Origin: Scalesia atractyloides
Taxonomy: Eukaryota; Streptophyta; Magnoliopsida; Asterales; Asteraceae
Length of the DNA stretch: 64,000 nucleotides
NCBI GenBank assembly: GCA_947069175.1
Contig: CAMTDV010000028.1
Coordinates: forward strand, 65,580,157 to 65,644,156
Reading direction: 5' to 3'
This document shows, piece by piece, positions 46,037 to 57,821 of this stretch. The notes below the pieces were generated by a model. It saw only the letters and a program-made list of their open reading frames with translations. It was not told the origin of the DNA and searched no databases. A program made the translations under genes and the position numbers. Within the stretch, counting starts at the first letter, position 1, and each line of letters opens with the position of its first letter.

Positions 46037-47385
46037 CTAGTTGGGTTGCTCGTTTACACCGTTATTGACTTCAACTGGATTGGCGTTGATGTTGTAAGCT
46101 CTTCCTCTCGCTGGTGGGGGTGCTGGGTTTGCTTGATTTACTTGGTTAACTGGGTTCGCTTGGCTTGGGCGTTAATGATGTTATCCAATCTAGGGCACAT
46201 GTTTCTAAAATGGGTAGGGTCACCACAATTAAAGCAAGCTCGAACATTTGGAACCATGGGGTATTGGGGTTGTTGAAAGGGTTGGATCATGTTTTGGGTA
46301 GGGAGTGAAGCTTGGTTTTGGAGAGTGCGACAAGTTTTACTTAGATTTCAATAACGCCCACAATTAGCACACAATCGACAGGGTATGGTGGGTTGGTAGT
46401 GATAAAAACAGGTATTGCATTGAGGGTGAGGGCCAATGTCAGGTTTCTTATTTGGGTAATCAGAGTTGGGTGCTACTTGAGTGATTGGGATAGCTTGGAG
46501 GGGTACGGCTTGTGGAGCTGGTTGACTGCTTTGAGTAACAGCGAAATTTTGTCCGTCTCGCTTTCTCTTGGTAGTGAGTTGGGAAGAGGATTCAGTTTGG
46601 GTTGGGTTTGAGGTTTCAGTTGGTGTTTTACCTTTCTTCTTCTCATCCTTGAAGTCCCCATTTCTAATATGGTTTTCAGTGAGCTCTGTAGCTAGCTCAA
46701 TTGCTGCTTCCAAAGTTGCAGGTGTAGTACTCATCATAGGGTCCTGAATCTTTGAAGGAAGACCCCGAATGTAGTGCTTGATCAAACGGTAGAGAGCGGT
46801 GAAACAATTGGGAACCATTTGATTCAACTCGAGGAACCTCTTGTTATAAGTTATGTGATCTCCCTCTTTTTGCTTCAAGGAATAGAACTCATCCTCTAGT
46901 TTCTTACTTTCACTTCTTGGACAGAAGCGTCTAGTCATCAGCTCTCTCAATTCTTCCCAAGTTAGGGCTACAGCGGCTTCGGTGCCTCGTCTGCCCTTCT
47001 CAGCATTCCACCACGTGAGGGCTACTCCATACAAGCATCCAGTAGCATAGCGCACTTTGCGGTCGTTGGGATAATCACAGTTGAGGAAGGTACTCTCCAT
47101 CTCTTCGAACCATCGAAGAAGAGCAGTGACTCCCTCAGTACCTTCGTACTTTGGACGGTCACATGAGTTGAAGTGTTTGTAGGTGCACTTGGTGGTATTT
47201 GGGGAAGGGTTGGCAACGTTTTGAACTTCTTGGTTGATTGGGTTAATGGGATTAGCGGCAAGGGCTTGTTGGACTTGAACTACAATGTCGGGAAGTACAA
47301 CGGCCATTTGTTGAGCGATTTGGGCAGCCATACGATCACGGGATTTTCCTGATCTCCTACCTCTATGAGAGTGACTAGAAGACAT
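46037..47385 (-). pseudogene. gag: Ty3/gypsy Gag, minus strand, broken
   Basis: Close relative of the Gag at 2989-4374 (shared MAAQIAQQMAVVLPDIVVQV-type N-terminus, EGVTALLRWFEEMESTFLNC core, WWN, FCPRSESKKLEDEFYSLKQK). The open part is 345 aa, from the ATG at 47385. A TGA follows CRLCANCGRY in the first zinc knuckle (46345-46347), where His is also lost. The frame then resumes through an intact second knuckle (about 46205-46248, CFNCGDPTHFRNMC), shifts once near 46150 and ends at TAG 46037-46039 after ARGRAYNINANPVE. That end corresponds to the gag terminus of the forward element. Confidence 0.88.
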
Positions 47386-48217
47386 CTACAAAGAATACAT
47401 ATCGAGAGTATGAGTTTGACGTTTTAGGTGTCATGTCTCGTATTTAGAAATGAACATCCACAAAAAAATGGAAAAAAATAAATTTGCTACATCCATAGGA
47501 TGTCTTGGGCTTTGCTCATGTTTGGGCCCCCATATGTCCCCATACTAGGCCTTGGTAGTCATGTTGGCCCCCATGACTACTGGGCTCTGGTAGGGTTAAC
47601 ATTGGTATTGGCCTGTTAACACTCGCGCCACCCGTATGAAAATAGTAAAACATGATTGCAAGGTATAAGGTCGGAGGGTGTCCAGGTGTAGACACAGTGA
47701 CAACTCAAAGTGGGGTTAGTTCACACGACGTTTGGTGTGGCACGCTTTGGCCTAATAGGTCTTTCGTACTCTCATCGTCAGTCCCCAGGTAGGCGAACTA
47801 GTCCGTTATATTGGATTTATATCGAATGCCAACCTAGACAGGACGTTTCGACTACCGATACTTGTACCCTTCCAGTTACTACATGCCCGTCGTAGAACTC
47901 ACTTTGATGATATTGAAAAATATGAAAACATCACAAAATTCTTGAGAAAGAAAACATGATAATGTTCAAATATGTGAATTTGATACGTGTGTGTTTGCAT
48001 AAGCATGATATGTTAATAATTCGTATAACACAGCAATCCTCATATTAACAATTAATAATGAAAGTGCTTGCATGCATTGGTGTGTGAAATAAATATAAAA
48101 CAAGTAAATATCATGAGTTTGCATGTAACCAAATAACACATAAGCAATTAAAATCTAATCGACTATAGTATAGGCTCTAAGGGTCTAATAACCTATCCTA
48201 TATCCCTATAGTCAAAA
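47386..48217 (-). other. Leader of the minus-strand element
   Basis: Non-coding. On the minus strand it contains GCATGTAGTAACTGGAAGGG (about 47868-47890), shared with the forward leader, and GGCCTATTAGGCC-like and CATCCTATGGATGTAG hairpins near gag. Confidence 0.6.
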
Positions 48218-48229
48218 GCTCTGATACCA
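48218..48229 (-). promoter_or_regulatory. Primer-binding site (minus strand)
   Basis: Complement of TGGTATCAGAGC, next to the 5' LTR at 48233. Confidence 0.92.
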
Positions 48230-49235
48230 ACCTGTCACAATCTGACCCGAAGCGTAAATAGTAGTCGGGGCATGATTGGGTTTTCACTAAAGCTCATGAC
48301 ATTTACTATAATAAAGTTCATATTTATTAATTCCAATTTAAAGGAGAAATTACAACAAACATACAAGAACAAGATGTTTTAAACACAACATTCATGACTT
48401 CTTTATCTTTCTTCTAAGGCAATTTCCTATGTGTTCCTTGCTTCAACCTGTCCACCTGTATCATGTGTAAAAATAGGATTTTGGGTCAACAAAAGTTGGC
48501 GAGTGAATCTCATTTAAACAATTGAAAGAAATAGTTATATTGGTTATTTAAATAAAATTGCGCATAAACCAAATATGAGTATACGCATATATAAATCTAA
48601 TCACAAACCACATAATATCATTCAATGTACACACAAGCATGACAAATGATGAACAATGAGATCAAGGCTCAATCAAACGGAGCCTATCTAATGAGGCACG
48701 CGATGCTCAACTCGTATCCAACGAGGAAGTGATGGGCCAAAGGTGAATGATTGCACGCATCTGACAAAAAATATAAACACACAATACAACAAATAACATT
48801 TACATAACACGTTAGATCATACAATGGTAATAGCACAAGTGTTGAATAAATGAAATATGTAAACGACACATGATAACCCCAAAACATGAATAAAAAGGGG
48901 AATTTGTAAGGATTCACTCACAGTAGGTGCGTTTCCTTGAATTGACGACGAACGTGCACGAGTTTGGATTTAATCTCGAGAGAAACTAACCTAATTACGT
49001 AACAAATCGATAAATGATATATTTTTACTTAAAATTAACATTTTCAATTAGTGCTTTTTATTAGATTTTTAGATTTATTTTTGTGGTATCTAATGAAATT
49101 TTTTAAACCTAAAAAGTCTTATTTTAGGCATTTTAAATGAGTTTTAAATGAAATTAATAAAGAAAAAAGAATAAAATTTCTTTTTTGGATCTTGTCAGAC
49201 CTGACCGGTCTGACCGGTTTTATGCATGTGGATTT

Positions 49236-49655
49236 GGCAGCGTGTGAGGTTCGAACTCGTGACCTCCCGTATACATGCACCCAGTTCTTCTAACTGAGCT
49301 ACGTGTCTAACTCGAAATAATCTCTAATTTAATTGATCTTATATACTAGTTAGGTTGTCTGAAATTGTTTTAATTTAAAAAGGTTTTTATTTCTTTCAAA
49401 ACAAGCCGCTGCCACCCATAGGTTTCGAACCGGTGACCCTTGACTCATATTGCACCCAGCCCTACCAACTTGGCTGGGTGACTAACCCGGTAGAAACTAG
49501 ATTTTTATTTATTTTATACACTTATTGTTTCATGTCATATATAAGTAAAAATGTTGGGTTTAACGGAAGGAAAATCTGGACCGTATCTGGGACTCGAACC
49601 TGGAACTTCTGTTTTAAAGTTGCACACAGTCCACCATTGGACTGTGTGTCTAACC
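49236..49655 (-). other. Array of three tRNA-like modules (5' LTR)
   Basis: At about 49655-49578 (arms CACACAGTCCA/TGGACTGTGTG), 49490-49405 (arms CACCCAGCC/GGCTGGGTG) and 49313-49236 (A box TAGCTCAGTTAG, B box GAGTTCGAACC). The last has lost pairing (CCCAGTTCTT for GCACGCAGCTC). Confidence 0.72.
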
Positions 49656-50221
49656 TATAAAAACCCGTTTTTAATTATATTCATATACTTATTAAACTTC
49701 ATCTTCTTCATACAACTGAAACCAAGACTTAAACCCGACTGACATTAATTCTGGTTGATTGATTCAAAACTAACACATACAGAATAATAGATTTCAAAAG
49801 AAAATTTAAAGAATTATACCATTAGAAGTAACAGCTCGGTTTTCCGCTAATGATTTCCAGTGAGTGTAAACGTTTTACGGCGACGAACGCTCCGGTGAAA
49901 TGGAATATAGCGAGCAGAGTATACGAGTTTGTGAATTTGTAAGTGTGGATTTAGAACGGAATGAAAACCACTATTTATAGACAAATGATAACTAAAATCT
50001 CAGTTTTGATTTGGAAGTTTGATGCCTAATGATCCATATCGGTTTCGCAAATTGAATTCAAATTTTCAGTTGAATTTTGTAAACGGTTAAACGTCTTCAA
50101 ACAAGAATAAACGCGACTTAATTGTTCTTGATTTTGACAGTTACCGATTTGGTCAACTGATTTGCAGGTTTTAACATTGAATGAGTATAAAAGTTAATCG
50201 TTATGAGTTTTAAATCAAATA

Positions 50222-50290
50222 GTGCGTGTAGCTAAGTGGTGTATATGGTGTGTGTGTTTGTTGGGGACCCGGGTTCATATCCCGGTTACC
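50222..50290 (+). other. tRNA-like module in U3 (5' LTR)
   Basis: Copy of 44787-44856 with A box TGTAGCTAAGTGG and B box GGGTTCATATCCC, then TTTT; slightly decayed. Confidence 0.6.
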
Positions 50291-51441
50291 CATTTTGTTT
50301 ATTTTATTTTATTTTCTTATTATTTTAAAATTTAATTACTTTATTTATTCTTTTATAGGTTATTATTTTAATTATGTAATTTATTTATTAACCCTGAATA
50401 ATAAAATAAATTAAATAACCCTTATTAAATGTGTAACGAACTTTTAATAAATACTTGATTCTCAAACGAAGCGGGTTTTGGAACCCGTTTTACATGAATG
50501 TTACAACAATATCCACAAGATGATTAAATTGTCATTAAATACCATGCACATCACCCTTATGGATTTTTGTACCACATTTACCAATCCATTCTACTTTAGG
50601 TCAATTTGACTTTTAGAAAACAAACTACCAATTGACATACATGGATACACTATCAAGTTCACTAAAACTCATTTAGACATTTTATCAAACACTTGGTGGG
50701 CATCATTTTTAGGTCACCATATTAGCTAAATTTTCCAACCAAAATCACCATGTGTCCTTCAACTCAACAAGTTCATACACTTTCTAGCGTCAAGTTAACA
50801 TAACTTTCAACTATCATAAGCTAATTCATCCTTTTGACCAACATAATCCCTGGGTTCAACTCTCATGTTAAAACCCACTTCTAGTCACTTAAGAATACTT
50901 ATCTAAATCCTTAAATTGTTCAAGTAAATTCACACATACAAGCAAGTATGATGATTATGAACATCTATTCATCATCAATTTTATCATATCATAAAAACTC
51001 ATTTGACCTAAAAACTCACCATAGACAAATTCATCACATACCTCGGGTTTAGATGATGTTAAAGAGCTAAAATCATCAAACATGCAAGTGAAATTACTTG
51101 GATTTCACCTTCAATCCAATAATTTTGTGTTTGCTAGGTTGAAGAAGGCTTCCCCCTTGATAGATATGCTCACACACATGTGTGTGTGTGCGCTTTTATG
51201 ATTTTTTTTCTAATTAATCAAGTTTAACACTCGTTCACTTTTAGCCCTTACACTTTATTAATTGTTTTATAATGTTCAAAACCCACCCAACACATCTAGT
51301 AATTACTAATCTTTTAACTAGGTTGGAACATTCCTAGTAATTTTGTTTACGGTTTAACTTTTACCAGTAACGGTATTTTACCCCTCATCCCCAATTAATT
51401 TTGTTTAATTACCAAGTTAGTTTTTTTGGTGTTACATGTAA

Positions 51442-52295
51442 TCCTGCAGGCGGCACGGCGGGGGACTGTAGCCAATGAGCGGCGGTGGCAAGGAGCGGCA
51501 TGACGGAGACGTGGAGCGGCAAGGTCATAGCATCATACATGTAGTTGTTCACTTGCGAACAAAATTGAAGCAGAGCCAAAATGTCTTCAAAACGAAAAAC
51601 CCATAATATAAGAAGGTGCAGCCTAAGATTCGAAGCAAACTCTGAAAAGTCTAGAGCAATGGTGACTCCACATGCATGGTTGCTGTTGACATCCATTGAA
51701 AAAGCAGACCTGCTTGTTGTGTATGCAATCTCGAATAATTCGATTATTCCATCCATTGAAAAAGTATATCTGCTTGTTGTGTACTTGGTTTTCTTATTTT
51801 TCTTTTTCTTCTTTAATGAAACACATGCAAGTGTCTAATTACAATTGCCGACGTAATCATTATGCTCCAACCTTTGTAGTGCTGATCGGCATTTTATGAC
51901 TAGAAAGATCAGATTCGGATTAGCCATATTTCGAATATAGATTCAGATATTAATATTCACTATCCTAAATTTTTGAATATCCAAAAAGCAGATAATCCGA
52001 TTTTGAACACCCCTAATTCCAAGTTAAAGTCAAAACCCACCTACCCGATATTAATTTTCAAATATTAGGAAAGCTTAAAATTTTAATAACGGTAGACAAA
52101 ACAGGACCTGTGTAAACCATTTATCTAAACGATTCAAACAAGTTGACTGATTGTAAACGACTTGACAGGTCATAAACAACTTGACAGGTCGTAAACTTGT
52201 TATAATAGATGAGTTAAACAGATTAGCATGTTCACCTTAAAAAATACATGTTCTTTATTCTAATTGTAAACTTGTTAGCGAGTGAGACAACTATA
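51442..52295. other. Flank of the old LTR; no gene recognised
   Basis: Probably continues the copia-like fragment at 28640-29170. TGTAATCCTRCARGCGRC-type sequence occurs on both sides of the insertion. 51690-51725 and 51750-51785 are a near-perfect duplication of CATCCATTGAAAAAG and CTGCTTGTTGTGTA. The minus-strand frame 51409-51756 is not recognisable. Confidence 0.5.
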
Positions 52296-54300
52296 TGTAA
52301 CACCCCAAATTTTTATATGTTCTATTATGATATTATAAGTATGATGTCGTAATGGGTAGATAGTGATTTTCGATTAATTCAATAATAATAGTCGGTTAAT
52401 TATGCTAGAAAGTTTAATTATTTAGAATGAATAAAGTTAATTAAGTGAAGGTAACCTAATTAATAGTTGGATACCGAAAGTGATATGTTTTAAAATTATT
52501 AGGGGCTGAAAGTGTAAGTTAGAAATAAGTCTTATAAACAAATTAGAGTGCATAATGTGAGGGTGTGTGTGTGGTCGACCAGAAGGAGAATAAAGGAAAA
52601 AGAACTTTCATGAAGGGCCCAATGAATATGCAGCCAATTGAAAGGGAAAAGTTGATTAAAACTCATGCATGTCTTTGATTTCTCAATCATCTAGTCATAC
52701 TAAAGCAAAAGGTAAGTAAAATTTCATGTTTTGATGACCTTGTATGAAATGGGTTTCAAGCAATCTATGAACTTATGTGAAATTAGGATGGTTAAGGGTT
52801 AGAAGCACCACATATAACTTGAATTATTCTTGAATTAGACTTAAATAATGATTTGAAGTGGAAAACCCATTTGATGTAAGAATCTTGTGAAGTGTAATGA
52901 TGAATTATGTGCAAAATAGTGTAATGATAATATAAGAAATTTGCTTATAATGAGTAGTTGTTAGATGCAATTTGATTATAATGAAGGTTATATGAAATTG
53001 GTTGAAGTTGATGATCTTGACATGAACTAGTGGGAATATGCATAAGGAACTTGTACATTATGCTTAGAAACTAGTATGCACACCATGTGTTTGATGAAAT
53101 GCTTGAGTATTGTTTCTTAAGTGATATGATGATAAGTGATTTGGATTGGTGAAATGATGAGTGGTTAGCTCACTATGTTAACATAAATGTGAGTTAAAAT
53201 CATGAGATTGAAAGAATGTTGAATATGAAATTGTAGGAGTGAAGGAATAGAACACGAGCCAATCCGGATCGCAATCAACGCAACGCAAAGCAAAGGTAAG
53301 TTCATATGAACTTCATTATAACTTAATGTAATCCATGGAATTAGTTTCATTATAATACTTCCAATCCGTTAGTTATTTTAATGTGTGGCAAGAAGATAAG
53401 TTGAATATTGAAGAAGTTGTTAGATAATGGATTGTAAAGTATGTATATCGACCCATTACAAACAGGTCAAACTGAATGTATAAGTATGATGATGATGTTG
53501 CATATATATCATGACTCGTTATAAACGTGTCGATAAGAATGAAATGTTTATAGTGTGGATCCGTACGAACGGGTCAGGTCAATTATATATTTGATATTAA
53601 AAGAATGATAACTACAATTTCGTTGTAGGCGAAATTGTTTTAAGCAAGGAATGTAAATATGAAGGATAATGCGAAGGCATGACCTCGTCAACGGGTCAAA
53701 TAAGGAAATAAGGGAAGAATGTAATAATTATGTCTAACGTGTTTTACTAACGAATGTATTTGTGTTATGTGTGATAGGAAAATCGACATCTTGATAATGG
53801 CATGCTTGGAACGAGCACACTACATCGCCCTTTACGTGCTTCCGGTTCAAGTTTAATGTCAATTGTCAAAACAAATACTTTTGCATTGTAAATGTCATTT
53901 TAATACTTATGACTTTAGTATAAACTTAAAGTTTCTATTTTGTTATGGTTATCTATGATAATGCTCCTTTAAAAAAAATATTATTCGTATCTACTTTGTT
54001 TAAATACAAGGGGCATTTTGAGTCAAAGTCTTATATTACGATACAAAAGTTTAAGTTATATGACGTTTTGACTTATTTTCGAAATGGTAGGTTTGAGGGA
54101 TTCGAGCATGTTAAAGTGCTCGAACTCAAACCGAAAGCTCACAAGAAGGTGTGTGTTCGCTCCAAGGTGCAAGAAGAGGTTAAAAAAGTTTTAGAATTCT
54201 TTTATAAACTATGATGCAAATGGATAATGATTATTGAAAGTTTAGTTAGGTGAAAACATATAAATACTAAAGGAAAATGTGTTTGAAACCCTCGGTGACT
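52296..54300 (+). mobile_element. Truncated LTR, plus strand (gypsy-like)
   Basis: Starts TGTAACACCCCAAATTTTTA, a typical gypsy LTR start. It includes TGGCATGCTTGGAACGAGCA and CGTGCTTCCGGTTCAAG, seen in such LTRs. No matching end or primer site is found before 54366. It may be the 5' LTR of the plus-strand gypsy whose pol lies at 60622-64000; that link is inference. Confidence 0.5.
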
Positions 54301-54365
54301 GGAATAATCGAACAAATTTGAAACCGGTAAAAAGAATGCAAGAATGGAGCTGCAGATGTCAACCG

Positions 54366-54661
54366 TAAGCTACGTTAAGTCCACCGTAGCTTACGATGAG
54401 TACTGAAGAATCAAGAGAAATGCAGCAACTACAGGCCGTAACCCACGGTTTCTAACCGTAAGTTACGGTGACAAGTCCCTATTTCAATTTGTCATTACCA
54501 TAAGCTACGTTTGGCATACCGTAGCTTACGGCGAGGACAAAAGTGCCAAATGAAGAGTGCCGTAGGCTACGGTTGGTGACCATAACCTACGGCCAGCGAT
54601 CTCTGAATATTTTAAATTAAGGACTACCGTAAGCTATGGTGAGTAAACCGTAGCTTACGGC
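54366..54661. repeat. Five palindromic CCGTAAGCTACGG-type hairpins
   Basis: Pairs of CCGTAAGCTACG and CGTAGCTTACGG-like words at about 54367-54399, 54431-54470, 54500-54531, 54560-54594 and 54626-54662, spaced by about 65 bp. Each pair can form a hairpin of 10-13 bp. No coding. Confidence 0.75.
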
Positions 54662-54689
54662 GAGAATGATGAGACTTCACGAATGATGT

Positions 54690-55403
54690 GGTTATTATTG
54701 AACTTGGCGGTGAGGGGTAGGTATCTTCGAAGGTTTTGGGTGTGGCGGCTTCAACTAGGTCGACGATGGTTGGAGGTAGGCTTTCGATATACTTTGCGAT
54801 AGCCTTGTCGAGGGTGTCAACTTGGCCAGGGCAAAGCGCACTAAGCTGCTTGAAGCGGGTAGTGAGGCCTGCATTGTCGTTCCCCACTTGCTTCAAATTC
54901 CAGAATTCGTTCTCTAGTTTCCGAAGCTTGTGTGGAGGACAAAACTCGTCCCTCATCAGCTTTTTTAAGATCAACCCAAGGGAGGGCGTGCGCGGCGTCG
55001 TTCCCACGCACTTTGCGTTTGGAGGTCCACCAATCGAGAGCTCTCGATCGGAAAACGCACGTCGCATTAAGCGTTCGCAAGTGGTCAGGACATCCACTTT
55101 GAAGAAATGTTACCTCAATGGCATCAAACCATTGGAGCAACTGAGTGGCGTCCCCTTCGTCGGTGAAGGGTAAAGGGTTACACGAGCAGAATTGCTTATG
55201 GGTAAACGTCGTCTTAGGTGACTCCACCTTCGAATCAACGGAGGTATGGGCGATTCAGTGTTGGGCGGGGGTTGAACCTTGCTAACAATGTCGGGTATGA
55301 TCTTAGCCATTTGCTTCGCCATGAATCTCATACAATCTTTCTTCGACATTGAGTTGGAGTTGGCCTTTGACTTCAACCTTGCGCCAGAGTTTTGCGACGA
55401 CAT
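54690..55403 (-). pseudogene. Ty3/gypsy Gag fragment, minus strand, frameshifted
   Basis: Start MSSQNSGARLKSKANS at 55403, then MAKQMAKIIPDIVSKVQ. Frames shift near 55230 and 54960. Recognisable gag blocks: LLQWFDAIEVTFLQSGCPDH, ALDWWTSKRK and FCPPHKLRKLENEFWNLKQ, ending near KYIESLPPTIVDLVEAATPK. No zinc knuckles remain. A different subfamily from the Gags at 2989 and 47385. Confidence 0.82.
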
Positions 55404-55787
55404 CTAAGGGATAGGAAAGGATGAGACTTGATCGTAGGGTAAAATCACATTGGTCAGGTAAATAACATATATAATTTCACATAAGTTTCACAAATGGTTA
55501 AACACACATAGTTGCGTAAGGAGTATAAATTTAGTTGGTTTGCGAGAATTATTGTTTTTTATTGCGATAAACGCGCGAATCGTGCATCGGGTTTGAAACT
55601 GTAACGTTCGTCGAAAAACGGGTTTCAAAACCCGCTTCGTTTAATAATCAAATATTCGGTTAAATGTTTGTTGCGTATTTATTGTGCCGGTTATTTTAAA
55701 TGATACCAAATTAGTAAACATGTTGGAGTTTAAAAATAATGATAAGTAAATCAAATAATAAAAAAAATTAATAATAAAACGGAAAAG

Positions 55788-55855
55788 GGTAGCCGGGTCT
55801 TGAACCCGGGTCTCCTGTGTAGACACACCCACATCACACCACTCCGCCACACACT
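55788..55855 (-). other. Antisense tRNA-like module in U3
   Basis: Minus strand: A-box-like GTGGCGGAGTGG, B-box-like GGGTTCAAGACCC, about 68 nt, T-arm CCCGGGTTCAAGACCCGG fully paired. Confidence 0.62.
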
Positions 55856-56460
55856 TATTTGTGTTCAAATACTTAAACAAATAACATTTATGGTAAAACC
55901 GAAAGTCAAAACCTGTAAATCAGCGCGCCCAGAACTCGAAATCGTCGGAAAAACCGAAACTCCGCAAATGTGGCTACTTTCCCAAGATCGAAACGCGTAA
56001 ACTTGATTCGACATCGGTTATAACCGTTGCTTAACACACAATTGAGTCAAAACCGTTTCTTTTGAGAATTGAAATCTTTGACCATGAATTTTGGTCTCCA
56101 AATCGAAACCAATCAGCCTGTCCATCTTATAAATACCCACTCGATTCCTTGTAAACTTTTTCGCTCAGAACCGCACTCTCTTCCTGAAACTTTAATTCTT
56201 TCAAAGCACGTTGCCGGAGACTTTCGCACTCGCCGGAATATCGCCGAAATTTCTAACCAGAAAACCGCAGTTGTTCTCCAGACGGTATAATTATCTAAAC
56301 CTCCTTGCTATCTCTTGATTGGTAGTTTATTTGCTCAAAACAATAATCAAAACTGTTAAATCAGTTCATTCAGCCGGGATCACTGTCGGGATTTTCGAAT
56401 GATGAAAAAGAAGAAGTTGAGTTAGTGTTTTAATATAAATAAAAACGGATATTTAACCGG

Positions 56461-56872
56461 GTTAGACACACAGTCCAGCGGTGGACTGTGTGCAAATACA
56501 AAGCACACGTCCCGGGTTCGAATCACACATGTTTCCGACTTTCTGAAATAAAACCAACATTTTTAAACTTATTCAGATCAATTCACAGCATATATATAAA
56601 ATTAATATAATCCAGTGTTTATACAGATTAGACACATAGCCCAACTGGTTGGGCTGTGTGCACTCGAACCGAAGGTCCCGAGTTCGATTCCGGGTTCTGT
56701 AACCGGTTTCGGCCATATTAAATCATTTTAATAAAAACTAAATAAGGTTAAAGCTAGTTAGTATATATATATAATTAAAACAGAAAATATTTCGGGTTAG
56801 ACACGTAGCTCAGTTGGTAGAGCTGCGTGCACGTATACGAGAGGTCCCGAGTTCGAACCTCACTCGCCGCCT
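56461..56872 (+). other. Array of three tRNA-like modules in the solo LTR
   Basis: Module 1 (56461-56530): arms CACACAGTCC/GGACTGTGTG, B box GGGTTCGAATC. Module 2 (56628-56703): arms CACATAGCCCAA/TTGGGCTGTGTG (12 pairs, one G.U), B box AGTTCGATTCC. Module 3 (56796-56872): A box TAGCTCAGTTGG, arms CACGTAGCTC/GAGCTGCGTG, B box AGTTCGAACC. Module 2 shows the hairpin at its longest. Confidence 0.76.
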
Positions 56873-57821
56873 GAATATCATGCAATCCGACCGGTCAGAC
56901 CTGTCAAGGTCAACATTTTTTAAAAAAAATCTGTTTTCTTATTTTTATTTATTTAAGTTTAAAAATTATTTAAAAATACTTAAAAATAAGATTCCTAAGG
57001 TTAAAAATTTTCAATAAACTCATAAAAAATAAATCTAAAAATCTCATTAAGAGCACTAATTAAAAATATTAATCTCAAATAAAATTTATTTATTTATCGA
57101 ATTATTTCGTTATTATTTAGGTTAGTTTTCCCTCATCAGTTGAATCATAAATTCGTGCGCATTCATCATTATCAAGAAACGCACCCACTGTGAGTGAATC
57201 TCTACCAATTCCCTGTTTTAATCATGTTTTGGGGTGTATCATGTGTCGTACTATTCTTTTATTTTATTTAAACACTTGTGCATACATCATATCCGTGATC
57301 AAATGTGTATTGATTGTTGTGTGAATTATATTTAGATTAAATTTATCATTTCAGTGCACGCATTTCATTAGGCCCATCAGTTCCCCGTGGGATACGGGTT
57401 GAGCATCAGGAGCCTCTTTAGATCGGCTCCGTTTGATTGAGCCTTGAGCATCAGTTCCACATGTGATTAATGCACGAATTTTCTTTAATAAATAAAATAA
57501 GAAATAGTTAAAATGTTTTATCAAGGTTCACTCACCAATTTTTGTTGACCCAAAATCTCCCCCGTTTTACACATGATACAAGTGATCCAGCTGAGACAAG
57601 AAACATTTAGGATGGCCTAGAAGAATAAACAAGTTTATGCTTTGGAATAAATATATAGTTTCATTTTCCTTTGTAATTGTATGAATTTTGTTTTTTGGAT
57701 ATTTAAGTTTGTAATTTGAATTTAATAAATATGAAACATCTTAGTAAATATCATGAGCTTTGGTGATAACCCAATTATGCCCCGACTTTTATTCCGCTGC
57801 GGGTCGGGGTGTGACAGAAAT

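Larger units (their letters stand above)
48233..50505 (-). repeat. 5' LTR of the minus-strand element (2273 bp)
   Basis: Plus-strand ends TGTCACAATC and GAATGTTACA. Same layout as 42831-45070. TATA box complement at 49972-49979. Confidence 0.93.
42826..50510 (-). mobile_element. Gag-only LTR retrotransposon, minus strand
   Basis: Element 42831-50505. LTRs at 42831-45070 (3') and 48233-50505 (5'), primer site complement at 48218-48229, polypurine complement at 45071-45090. TSD ATAAT/ACAAT with one mismatch. The interior is 3.2 kb with a single broken gag and no pol. The LTRs show more differences than the forward pair at 1-9026, so it is older. It shares gag type, gag terminus, the 61-nt hairpin and the leader motif with that element. 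Confidence 0.92.
29166..51441 (-). mobile_element. Old solo LTR (~3.1 kb when insertions are removed) hosting four nested insertions
   Basis: Ends TGTAACACC (29171) and GGTGTTACA (51436) with perfect TSD TGTAA at 29166-29170 and 51437-51441. The minus-strand reading ends GGATAGGGTGTTACA, a common gypsy LTR terminus, so minus is likely. Own sequence: 29171-29422, 31790-31935, 39922-42830 (apart from a hAT insert) and 50511-51436. No coding. Insertions: solo LTR (29423-31784), copia (31936-39916), hAT (40629-41718), gag-only element (42831-50505). Confidence 0.82.
55595..57821 (+). mobile_element. Solo LTR, plus strand, TSD GAAAC/GAAAT
   Basis: LTR 55600-57816 starts TGTAACGTTC and ends GGTGTGACA. 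Flanks GAAAC (55595-55599) and GAAAT (57817-57821) differ at one base. TATA box TATAAATA at 56128-56135. Same superfamily layout as 13205-15435. Confidence 0.92.

Noticed and set aside
54736..55173. 145-aa plus-strand ORF
   Set aside because: Antisense shadow of the minus-strand Gag pseudogene.
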